A stretch of DNA of 14,156 nt, taken from the NCBI GenBank assembly GCA_902796375.1, contig CADBOW010000050.1:1-14156 (forward strand), given 5' to 3'. The notes beneath the pieces were generated by a model that was not told where the DNA came from, ran no database searches, and was given only the letters and a program-made list of their open reading frames with translations. Both the position numbers and the translations under genes were made by a program. Positions 1 to 6,960 of this stretch are shown piece after piece (the first letter of the stretch is position 1; every line of letters begins with the position of its first letter). This stretch comes from an uncultured Lachnospiraceae bacterium. GTDB lineage: Bacteria > Bacillota > Clostridia > Lachnospirales > Lachnospiraceae.

Positions 1-964
1 CCTCATAGATGGTGGATTTTCCGCTCTTCATCTGAATGTAGTTTATAAAGTTGGTCTGTATGGAGAAAAATGCGACACATCCGAGCATAACAACAGCGGA
101 CATTACTATATGCAGTGCCCGTTTCTTTCCGTTCATTACCAGCGTATATTGTCCGTCCTTATTTGTGTCCGCCACCACAAGCTTATCGTGGCGGAAGCAT
201 TTGATCAGCTGAAGTGAGATATATCCTGCGATGAGGACAAAGAGGATCGTATATTCCGTACCGGCAATTACATCCTCTGCAGCAAGTCCGCCCTTGGCGA
301 AGCGGATGGTAAAGAGGATGGCTTCAAACTCCATATTTGTATATACGTTATACAGGAAGAGGGCCACCACGAACAGAAATACGCCCAGAGCGATCATCAG
401 AATGCAGATGGATACGGGGACCCATTTTCCGCGTCCTGCCCGCTTTTCGGAGCTGAGCTTCTTCTGGGGTGTGTACATGACTGCAAGATCACACAGGACG
501 CCGGATGCAGAACCATTTTTTGCAAGGATCCTTGATCCGATATACTCCAGAATTCGAAGAATGAGATAGAGAAGAATAAGTCCGATCCACCAGAGTGCAG
601 CCCATATGGGCAGAAAACGGCCTATGAAATTCTCAGAATAGAATATGGCCTTATCCCGATCAAAGACTACGGGCAGCCACAGGATCGGTATCGCCGGGGC
701 CAATAAGCTGTAGATGCCTTTCAGAAACCAGAATACAGAACGCTCAGGTCTCTGAAGCAATGCATAGAACAGAAACAGGGGAATGAGCGGAGAGAGGATG
801 AGCAGGATCCAATGAACCGCTGAAAGTACGGAAAGCTCCAGGGGTGCTTTCCGTACTCCCAGACCGATGATCAGCAAAGCTCCCAGTAAAGCGAGCATTG
901 CGTGTTTTAAGGACAGCTTTTTGATTCTCTTCAGCTCATTTTTTATAACAGTTATCATTTTCAT
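1..964 (-). CDS. LTA-synthase/MdoB-like membrane protein, N-terminal part (runs off left edge)
   Basis: An open frame read leftward from ATG at 964 (alternative ATG at 958) continues to the window edge, giving 321 residues without a stop. It is rich in membrane helices: about residues 22-37, 47-70, 84-101, 117-142, 182-205, 237-254 and 284-300. After the last helices come the segments QTNFINYIQ and STIYE, which resemble the linker joining membrane and extracellular sulfatase domains in LTA-synthase-like proteins. The stretch near 211-226 (MEFEAILFTIRFAKGG) also resembles the family's E-x-ILF-x-KG element. Enzymes of this family transfer phosphoglycerol to lipid-linked polymers outside the membrane. 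The catalytic Thr and metal ligands would lie beyond the window, so activity cannot be checked. It follows the GT8-acyltransferase fusion gene by 69 bases on the same strand, probably in one operon. It could instead be another polytopic protein; family assignment is moderate. Confidence 0.55.
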   Translation of the reverse strand, partial: MKMITVIKNELKRIKKLSLKHAMLALLGALLIIGLGVRKAPLELSVLSAVHWILLILSPLIPLFLFYALLQRPERSVFWFLKGIYSLLAPAIPILWLPVVFDRDKAIFYSENFIGRFLPIWAALWWIGLILLYLILRILEYIGSRILAKNGSASGVLCDLAVMYTPQKKLSSEKRAGRGKWVPVSICILMIALGVFLFVVALFLYNVYTNMEFEAILFTIRFAKGGLAAEDVIAGTEYTILFVLIAGYISLQLIKCFRHDKLVVADTNKDGQYTLVMNGKKRALHIVMSAVVMLGCVAFFSIQTNFINYIQMKSGKSTIYE

Positions 965-1033
965 GTCAGTAGATTACCTTGTTGAACCTTCTTTTTGCTG
1001 CTACATCCCCCAAATAAGCAATTAATACGAAGA

Positions 1034-2836
1034 TCAATTCATATATTCCATAAAATCCTGCAGTTGAGACATATCCTCCTGCGTAGTATATGTAAGAGGA
1101 ATATGATACTCGGCTTCGTAGATCTCTTTCCAAAGCTCATAGTTCTTCTTCATCATCAGCTCAGCCTGCTTCCGGTGGGGAAGTCCTTCCTCCGGAAAGA
1201 TCGGCGGCGATACATGGATGGTGTACTCCTGTACATAGAATCCGTCTTCACCCATTACATCAGAATCCTTCATGGTGATGAAGCAGGGCAGTACAGGGGC
1301 GGCGCTTCTTGCGGCACACTGGAACGCACCTCGCTTCAGCGGCTTGGGTTTGCGGTAATTCCACCACATACTCTGTTCCGGATAAAAGAGTACATAATCA
1401 CCATTGGAGATCAGCTCCGTAACGCCCTTGAAAAACTTCTTCATGGTTGCAGCATTGGAAGACAGCGGAAGCGTGTTGCAGTGCCGCATCAGGAAACCGT
1501 AGAATCCGGGGAATGAGGTGTAGTTACCCTCCCGGATCACGCGCCAGAAGTTACGTTCCGGCTGTTCGGCCGCTTCATAAGCCAATTGAATGGCAAAGCT
1601 GTCAAATGCGTTGAAGTGGTTACAGGTGATGACAGCGCCGCACTCCAGGTTTTTGAAATTCTCGATCCCCTTGATCTCCTTCACGATGAATTTCTTCTCC
1701 TCAACCAGCTGATCGATGAACTTATGCGCCATCTTGAAGGCAACCTTCGTCTTCAGCTTTTCAGCACGGGTCTTGCGTACATATTCGATCTCGTCCGGCA
1801 TGAGCATCCGTCCCGGAGGATCCTTCTCAACATCCTCATCAAAACGGCCTTCCCGTTCGTATTGCTCGATCTTAAGAAGGATCTCCACCCGGTCCTTATC
1901 TCTCTTGTCCCGGTTGATCCGATTGAGGAAGTTGTCCTCCCGGTTGGTTTCATCCACTGCCAGTTTTGTAAGATTCTCGGCTGATTTCGTATCCTTGGCC
2001 TTTTCATCATCACTGTATGAGTGAAGTACGGATAGGACCGCATCGTAGACCTCGGTCTGCTTTGCATATTCCCAGAAATAGTCGCCGAACATACAGTCCT
2101 TGTAATGCCATGGCTTACTGATCATGATGTAATGGATCATTTTCGCCTGTTCTACGGGATATTCGACCTGTCCGTAGGTCTCGGTGTTCCAGCGCTGATC
2201 CAGCCAGTATACATGATCTTTGCAGATCAGGTTCAGATAGTCCTCATCCTGTGTTACCACAAAGTTATAATAATGCAGATAATCGATGAATTTATCCAAT
2301 ACGAATCGAAGCCGGAACTGTTCACAGTTGATCAGCATCAGGCCCGCATTGAAGAAATTATATCGGGAAACCCCCACCACCTTTTCTACATAGGTGCCGA
2401 ATTCCTTGGTCTGTAACATGACCTGCTCGTGGCAGGCGCCAAGGTAGGCATCTCCGATATCGGTAAGATAAAGCTGACTTACATCTCCGAGAATGATGGT
2501 ATCACTGTCCATGTAGAGGGCTTTGGTATACTGAGGAAACATTTCGGCGATAAACAGCCGATAGTATGTGGTCTTGGAATAATAATCACGAAGAGGAAGC
2601 TTGTCACGGATGGACTTCAGATAGGCCGTCACATCTACAAAGCGTATTTCAAAATTATCATTGGCAAGCCGGTTCACCACATCCTTCATGGAATCGGAGA
2701 TCTCTGTATGAAGGATATGCAGGATGTATCTGTAATCCTTCGATGCATTCTGGATCATGGATTTCATGGATACAACTGTAAATTTTACAAAAGCATCATC
2801 GGATGCATAGAAGATAGGGATGATCGGTTCCTTCAT
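1034..2836 (-). CDS. GT8 glycosyltransferase fused to PlsC-like acyltransferase
   Basis: This 600-residue protein has two enzyme domains. Residues 1-265 form a GT8 (glycogenin/LgtC-type) glycosyltransferase. It has a metal-binding DSD at 110-112 after LYM, an FNAG segment at 162-165, TQDEDYLN at 195-202 and the terminal HY...KPW element (235-243). Residues 270-345 are a charged, probably helical linker. Residues 370-580 resemble 1-acylglycerol-3-phosphate acyltransferases, with the catalytic NHxxxxD box at 406-412 (H407, D412), a YPEQ block at 485-488 and KRG at 501-503. No membrane helix or signal peptide is evident, so it probably acts at the inner face of the membrane. The start is set by AAGGAG inside the last codons of the upstream GT8 gene, 2 bases before this ATG. 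Inferred role: glycosylating and acylating the same lipid or polymer precursor. Sugar donor and acceptor are unknown. Confidence 0.88.
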   Translation of the reverse strand: MKEPIIPIFYASDDAFVKFTVVSMKSMIQNASKDYRYILHILHTEISDSMKDVVNRLANDNFEIRFVDVTAYLKSIRDKLPLRDYYSKTTYYRLFIAEMFPQYTKALYMDSDTIILGDVSQLYLTDIGDAYLGACHEQVMLQTKEFGTYVEKVVGVSRYNFFNAGLMLINCEQFRLRFVLDKFIDYLHYYNFVVTQDEDYLNLICKDHVYWLDQRWNTETYGQVEYPVEQAKMIHYIMISKPWHYKDCMFGDYFWEYAKQTEVYDAVLSVLHSYSDDEKAKDTKSAENLTKLAVDETNREDNFLNRINRDKRDKDRVEILLKIEQYEREGRFDEDVEKDPPGRMLMPDEIEYVRKTRAEKLKTKVAFKMAHKFIDQLVEEKKFIVKEIKGIENFKNLECGAVITCNHFNAFDSFAIQLAYEAAEQPERNFWRVIREGNYTSFPGFYGFLMRHCNTLPLSSNAATMKKFFKGVTELISNGDYVLFYPEQSMWWNYRKPKPLKRGAFQCAARSAAPVLPCFITMKDSDVMGEDGFYVQEYTIHVSPPIFPEEGLPHRKQAELMMKKNYELWKEIYEAEYHIPLTYTTQEDMSQLQDFMEYMN

Positions 2837-2838
2837 GG

Positions 2839-3666
2839 TTACTCCTTTGGGGATTGATTTGTTATTTCAAGATATTTATCGTAAATGTCATCAAACTGTC
2901 TGTACTTGAAAACGGAGTGTACTTTATCGATATGCCATTGCTTGATATTGTCCGTATGCGGATACGGAAGCCAGAACAGTCGTTTCGAAAAATGACGTAC
3001 CACCGTATGCTTATGCAGGAATTTCTGGTCATTAAACCGCTGGGGCAGTACCTTCCTTCTGGTTGTGGACCGGATCAGAGCACTCTGATCGGCGAAGGTA
3101 AGCTTCTTAGCCTTGATCCAGCGCCGTGCCTTTCTGAAAAGCCCTGTCTCACGGGCCAGCTTCATGTTAAAGAGCAGAACACCGGCATTGATGTAGTTGG
3201 GATAGAGCAGATATTTTCCGTAATGATCCCGTGCGGCTGCATATTCATAGCCGTTGAGATCCGTGTCCCAGAGGAGCATGACATCACGGTTGAACATGAT
3301 ATCCGCATCCAGATACAGAAGCTTATCCGGGATCCCCTTTACCACATCGGCAAAAAGCCGGATCAGTGTGTAGGGGGAGCAGTATGCACCTTCATTCGGA
3401 CACCCGGAGAAGGCCTTCATGTAATACCGGGTCACATCATATACCTTTACGGAATTTCGGACATCGAAGTCCTTCACGGCTTCCTCCAGAGTACGAACAT
3501 GCTCTTCGGATATACAGATATATTTCTCATCCAGATGAGATACATCCATGGTGAAAATATGAAAGCAGAACGGCTCTTTGGTTTTAGTACGCATGAGAAT
3601 GGACAGGGCAGAGGTGAGTACACCGTCAAAAACCCCGTCATTTCCGCAGAACAGAATATCGATCAT
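2839..3666 (-). CDS. GT8 family glycosyltransferase
   Basis: This 275-residue cytosolic GT8-type glycosyltransferase probably transfers a hexose from a nucleotide sugar. The N-terminus MIDILFCGND is the usual first strand of the family. The metal-binding DAD lies at 120-122 (LLYLDAD), NAGVLLFN is at 160-167, and FADQSAL (191-197) matches the conserved DQ segment. The start chosen is ATG 3666, which overlaps the stop of the upstream acyltransferase gene (ATGA) and has GGGAG about 8 bases before it. The frame stays open 21 codons further upstream, but those codons lie inside the acyltransferase gene and look unlike GT8. It is translationally coupled to both neighbours. It is similar in layout to the N-terminal half of the fusion protein downstream, so the two are probably paralogues with different acceptors or successive steps. 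Acceptor unknown. Confidence 0.9.
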   Translation of the reverse strand: MIDILFCGNDGVFDGVLTSALSILMRTKTKEPFCFHIFTMDVSHLDEKYICISEEHVRTLEEAVKDFDVRNSVKVYDVTRYYMKAFSGCPNEGAYCSPYTLIRLFADVVKGIPDKLLYLDADIMFNRDVMLLWDTDLNGYEYAAARDHYGKYLLYPNYINAGVLLFNMKLARETGLFRKARRWIKAKKLTFADQSALIRSTTRRKVLPQRFNDQKFLHKHTVVRHFSKRLFWLPYPHTDNIKQWHIDKVHSVFKYRQFDDIYDKYLEITNQSPKE

Positions 3667-4445
3667 TTGTCCAGCTCCCGTTTGATATACTTGATCTGTA
3701 CATGGTCGGACAGCGCCGCCCGTTTGCACATACGATTATATACCTTGTCCCGAAGTTCCTTCCTGCGCACTTTGACGGGCTGATCCATATCGGGATAAAA
3801 CGGTCCGTCGATATAGGTCACAATCCTCGGGTGAGCGAAGAATCTTCGCTTATGGTAGGTATTTGTGAAACAGTATACCGGTGTTCCCTGCTTTGCCGGA
3901 TAGGCAAAGGATGTATCTGGGAAATTCCGGATCTTTGTATAATAAGGCCAGATATGAGCCTCAGGGTAGATCACCACACAATGTCCCTGGGCGATTCTGG
4001 TATCGATGGCTTCCAAAAAATTCTTATATGCCTTCATTCCTTCGGGAACCGGCAGTGCTCCCAGGGATGGTGTGATCCTGCCAAGTACGGGCATGGATAC
4101 ATTATTTGCATGAACGACCATGTAATCTGTCTTGTTGAAGGTGATCACATTCGGGATAAAGGGATCACCGATTTCCTGTGTATGATTGCCATACAGAAAA
4201 TAGCCGTCCTTTTTGTGCTTCTTCAGTTTATGCCTTCCTTTCGTCCTCTGGCCAAATACCAGCTTGACATAGGCAAAGGCGATGGGAGTTGCCACCACCC
4301 GGTACCAGAAGAAATGGGTAAACCGTTTGAAGCGGGAGGTGTGGACATAAACATAGTTCTCATCTATGACGCGTGGTGTGATCTCCGCGGTGGAGAACTC
4401 ATCATTCATTTCATCGGAATAATAGATTACCTTACGCTTATCCAT
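3663..4445 (-). CDS. PlsC-like lysophospholipid acyltransferase family protein
   Basis: This 260-residue protein resembles the PlsC/LPLAT acyltransferases, which move an acyl chain onto a glycerol or sugar hydroxyl at the membrane face. The active-site region is YGNHTQEIGD, with His88 and Asp94, so five residues separate His and Asp instead of the usual four. A later IYPEAHIWPYY block (159-169) takes the place of the family's FPEG motif. A hydrophobic stretch near 46-64 could anchor it. Start: ATG 4445 has AGGTG 6 bases upstream; a GTG three codons earlier (4454) is possible but less well placed. It is the first gene of the leftward operon, and its stop overlaps the start of the GT8 gene. The altered His-Asp spacing could mean a shifted active site or a subfamily trait, so exact chemistry is uncertain. 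Confidence 0.82.
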   Translation of the reverse strand: MDKRKVIYYSDEMNDEFSTAEITPRVIDENYVYVHTSRFKRFTHFFWYRVVATPIAFAYVKLVFGQRTKGRHKLKKHKKDGYFLYGNHTQEIGDPFIPNVITFNKTDYMVVHANNVSMPVLGRITPSLGALPVPEGMKAYKNFLEAIDTRIAQGHCVVIYPEAHIWPYYTKIRNFPDTSFAYPAKQGTPVYCFTNTYHKRRFFAHPRIVTYIDGPFYPDMDQPVKVRRKELRDKVYNRMCKRAALSDHVQIKYIKRELDK

Positions 4446-4513
4446 GTTGCACACCTGTCAAAATATACCTTCATTTGGTCTGGAATTCAACCCTTTCATT
4501 CCATACGACGGAG

Positions 4514-4542
4514 ATTATAACACATTTTTTCCAAATTGTCCC
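4514..4542 (-). promoter_or_regulatory. Predicted promoter of the leftward acyltransferase/GT8 operon
   Basis: Read on the minus strand, a perfect -10 TATAAT (4514-4519) lies 17 bases after GGGACA (4537-4542), which matches the -35 consensus at 4 of 6 positions. It sits about 65 bases upstream of the acyltransferase start and would drive the whole leftward operon. Inferred from sequence only. Confidence 0.55.
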
Positions 4543-4633
4543 CTAATCTGTATGAATTCTTTCAATATTTTAATGCTTTTTTTGAACGTATCTTAAAAGC
4601 CATGCTGAAACATGCTTTGGGACCGGGTCAGAC

Positions 4634-4662
4634 TTGTTTCGGGACCTGTGAAATGATATACT
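4634..4662 (+). promoter_or_regulatory. Predicted promoter of the channel gene
   Basis: TTGTTT (4634-4639) and TATACT (4657-4662) are separated by 17 bases. The -10 matches at 5 of 6 positions; the -35 is weak. The start codon lies about 50 bases downstream. With the minus-strand promoter at 4514-4542 this makes the 269-base interval 4446-4714 a divergent regulatory region; I see no gene in it. Confidence 0.4.
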
Positions 4663-4714
4663 GATACTATATTTATCTACAAATATGATTCCATAGAAAA
4701 GGGCTGAAATCCAT

Positions 4715-5764
4715 ATGAAAATCATGCGCTTGAAAATATACGAGGGAGTTGCCAATATCATCGCTCTTTATATGATCCTGGATGTAGTCGCGGTCGAATT
4801 CTTTTCACTGGATACGTTCTGCTGGTCGGTTTCGATGCTTTTCCTGGCAGTTGCGGTGGCAGAGTTCTGTCATATTCCCAGGCTCTCTTTGAAACAGAGG
4901 TATGAAAGGGACAGAAGCATCCTGAATCTGATATTCTATCTGGTCTGTGGGTGCCTTCCGCTGATGTTCGGAACCGTCAAGAGTCTTTCCGTTGTCTCCG
5001 GCCTGTATTTTATAGCGATTCCTCTGACCAGAGTCCTTCTTCTGATCACAAAAAAGAAGGTGCGGAATATCATTCACCTTGTGATCTCTTCTGCGATATT
5101 TTTCCCGCTGGGGATATCCATATTGTTTATGGATGCAGAAGGTATCCTGGTGGCTCTTAATTTAGTGTGTGTTATCATATTGTTCCGCGCATTGTTCCGT
5201 ATCATTTCCATCTCTTTTTCCGAAATCCGTCTTGAGGTTCTGAAGAATATCATCCGAAAGACATATGCTTCCGAGATCATGTTCGGTCTGCTTTTACTGA
5301 TCATTGCCTTTTCGCTGGTATTCTATCGGATGGAGCCGCAGTTTGAATCCTACGGAGATGCTTTATGGTACTGCTTTGCCATCGTAACCACCATAGGCTT
5401 CGGAGATTATACCGCAACCACATTACTGCCCCGGATGCTGTCCGTGGTGCTGGGTATATACGGAATCGTTGTAGTTGCATTGATCACATCCATCGTTGTC
5501 AGCTTCTATATGGAGATCCGGGGAGAACGGGACAACCTGGAAGAGAAGGCGCTGGAAGAAAAATGGGTCCGTAAAAGAGAGGCGAAGAAGAAAAAAAGAG
5601 GAAAGAGAAATATTGATAAGCCTCAAGAGATACCAGAAGATGGTGCGGCAGGTACAGGTGACACTCAGGCAGGAGATGCTCAGGCTGGGGATACACGGGC
5701 AGAAGATGCTCGGGCAGGAAATGCTCAGGCAGGAAATGCTCAGGCAGATGATACAAATGCTTGA
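4715..5764 (+). CDS. Potassium-channel-like membrane protein
   Basis: This 349-residue polytopic protein ends its membrane part with a pore module. An outer helix (about 187-205) is followed by a pore helix and the selectivity filter TIGFGD at 226-231, then an inner helix (about 240-264). TxGxGD is the signature of K+ channels. Before the pore, hydrophobic segments near 11-30, 37-52, 70-86, 92-112, 119-138 and 141-160 suggest six helices rather than a simple two-helix channel. No arginine-repeat voltage sensor is visible. After the membrane part comes a charged helix (268-285), a strongly basic patch (286-299) and a low-complexity tail of five-residue repeats to the end. There is no RCK/TrkA-N domain. 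The start is the first ATG of the frame; its ribosome site (AAGGG) is weak, and ATG 4724 is an alternative. Confidence 0.85.
   Translation: MKIMRLKIYEGVANIIALYMILDVVAVEFFSLDTFCWSVSMLFLAVAVAEFCHIPRLSLKQRYERDRSILNLIFYLVCGCLPLMFGTVKSLSVVSGLYFIAIPLTRVLLLITKKKVRNIIHLVISSAIFFPLGISILFMDAEGILVALNLVCVIILFRALFRIISISFSEIRLEVLKNIIRKTYASEIMFGLLLLIIAFSLVFYRMEPQFESYGDALWYCFAIVTTIGFGDYTATTLLPRMLSVVLGIYGIVVVALITSIVVSFYMEIRGERDNLEEKALEEKWVRKREAKKKKRGKRNIDKPQEIPEDGAAGTGDTQAGDAQAGDTRAEDARAGNAQAGNAQADDTNA
5657..5760 (+). repeat. 15-bp tandem repeat encoding the channel's C-terminal tail
   Basis: Six 15-base units (5657, 5672, 5687, 5702, 5717 and 5732) and a decayed seventh run in frame to the stop. The typical unit is GGAAATGCTCAGGCA; the units at 5717 and 5732 are identical. 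They encode G-(D/N)-(A/T)-(Q/R)-A. The tail is hydrophilic and probably disordered, and copy number may vary between strains. Confidence 0.85.
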
Positions 5765-5871
5765 AATCCGGGGGCATGAGAACCTGGAATGCAGGAGGCA
5801 GATCCGAGAGGGCAGTTCTTCCGGCTGACCATATCGGAGCAGGGGCTTAGTAGGGCCCCGGGAGGGATTTT

Positions 5872-6873
5872 ATGAAGGAAATATCGATCATGGATATAGG
5901 CCCGGTGGGAATCGGTCAGATAGAAAACCGGGAAGCGGGTACCGGATGTACGGTAATTCTCTGCACGGACGGAATGCCGGAGGGCATGAGGGCCGGACTT
6001 GATGTCCGGGGCGGCGGACCTGCATCGAGAGATACACAGCTTCTGAATCCCCTGATGGCGGCCGAGAGGATCCATGCCGTTCTTCTCAGCGGAGGAAGTG
6101 CCTTCGGCCTGGGGGCTGCAAACGGCGTGATGAAATATCTGGAAGAGAAGGATATCGGCTTTGACGTGGGGGTTACGAAGGTACCTCTGGTGGTTCAGTC
6201 GGATATATTTGATCTGACGGTGGGTGATCCCTCTGTAAGACCGGATGCGGAAATGGGCTATGCAGCGGCAAGAGCCGCTATGGAAGCTCCGAATTACCGG
6301 GATGGAAATTTCGGGGCAGGCTGCGGTGCCACGGTGGGAAAGATCGCCGGGATGGAATCCTGTATGAAAACCGGGATCGGAAGCTATGCCGTGGAGCTTG
6401 GGGAACTGAAGCTTGGGGCTATCGTTGTACTGAATGCACTGGGGGATATATTTGATCCCGATACAGGGGAGCAGATCGCCGGTCTCCGTACCGAAGCAGG
6501 TACCGGACGTCGAAGTACCATGGAATATATGAAGGAACGTACGAAGCCGGTAGAGAATAAATTCGCGGGGAATACCACATTGGCCCTGGTTCTGACAAAT
6601 GCAGATTTCTCCAAGGCGCAGCTCTGTAAGATCGCAGGCATGGCGCATAACGGGTATGCAAGATCCATCCGTCCGGTTCATACATCGGCAGACGGAGACA
6701 GTATTTATGCGGTATCCGTTGGAAATGTCAGGGCGGATATGGATCTGGCGGGCAGTCTTGCGGCAGAGGTGATCAGCAGGGCCATACTGCGGGCTGTGGA
6801 AAGCGCAGAAGGTGCATATGGTTATCCCTCAGCCGGGGATCTGAAATCTGCACCGAAATCTGAAACGGAATGA
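5872..6873 (+). CDS. P1 family peptidase (S58, DmpA-like aminopeptidase)
   Basis: This 333-residue protein of the P1/S58 family includes DmpA (L-aminopeptidase/D-amidase) and beta-peptidyl aminopeptidases. These are made as one chain that cleaves itself before a Ser or Thr, which becomes the N-terminal nucleophile. Visible marks are TDGMPEGMRAGLDVRGGGP (32-50), LSGGSAFGL (72-80), NFGAGCGATVGK (146-157), GNTTLALVLTNA (233-244) and HTSADGDSIYA (270-280). The residues after GN at 233-234 fit the self-cleavage site, making Thr235 the likely nucleophile; this is by analogy. No signal peptide, so it is cytosolic. GGGAGGG just before ATG supports the start. A short GGGGC/GCCCC hairpin (5842-5859) directly precedes that ribosome site. 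It lies 107 bases after the channel gene and 12 before the hydrolase gene. Substrate unknown. Confidence 0.92.
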   Translation: MKEISIMDIGPVGIGQIENREAGTGCTVILCTDGMPEGMRAGLDVRGGGPASRDTQLLNPLMAAERIHAVLLSGGSAFGLGAANGVMKYLEEKDIGFDVGVTKVPLVVQSDIFDLTVGDPSVRPDAEMGYAAARAAMEAPNYRDGNFGAGCGATVGKIAGMESCMKTGIGSYAVELGELKLGAIVVLNALGDIFDPDTGEQIAGLRTEAGTGRRSTMEYMKERTKPVENKFAGNTTLALVLTNADFSKAQLCKIAGMAHNGYARSIRPVHTSADGDSIYAVSVGNVRADMDLAGSLAAEVISRAILRAVESAEGAYGYPSAGDLKSAPKSETE

Positions 6874-6885
6874 GGTTGAATACTG

Positions 6886-6960
6886 ATGGATCTACATTAT
6901 ATGGACCCTAAATCTATGGACCCAAAATCCATGAACAGAAAACCCATGGACAGAAAGTCG
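6886..6960 (+). repeat. Five tandem 15-bp units, each starting with an in-frame ATG
   Basis: Units begin at 6886, 6901, 6916, 6931 and 6946, all with ATG. The second and third encode MDPKS exactly; the others are MDLHY, MNRKP and MDRKS. The array precedes the membrane segment of the hydrolase and gives five possible start codons in one frame. Confidence 0.85.

Noticed and set aside
3667..3729. Upstream extension of the GT8 gene by 21 codons
   Set aside because: These codons lie within the acyltransferase gene and do not resemble GT8; ATG 3666 with GGGAG and ATGA overlap is the better start.
2854..3783. 309-residue plus-strand open frame opposite the GT8 gene
   Set aside because: Antisense to a GT8 gene with clear motifs; the translation has no recognisable domain. 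It reflects codon bias of the real gene.
3702..4520. 272-residue plus-strand open frame opposite the acyltransferase gene
   Set aside because: Antisense shadow; the minus-strand product has family motifs and coupled neighbours, the plus-strand product has none.
4570..4761. 63-residue minus-strand open frame in the divergent region
   Set aside because: It overlaps the start of the channel gene and its promoter, with no recognisable product.
5842..5859. GGGGC/GCCCC hairpin before the P1 peptidase gene
   Set aside because: The stem is only five base pairs with no T-run after it, so I do not call it a terminator; it could at most affect the adjacent ribosome site.
5740..6681. 313-residue minus-strand open frame across the P1 peptidase
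   Set aside because: Rich in His, Cys and Pro with no family signature, and fully antisense to a well-supported gene.
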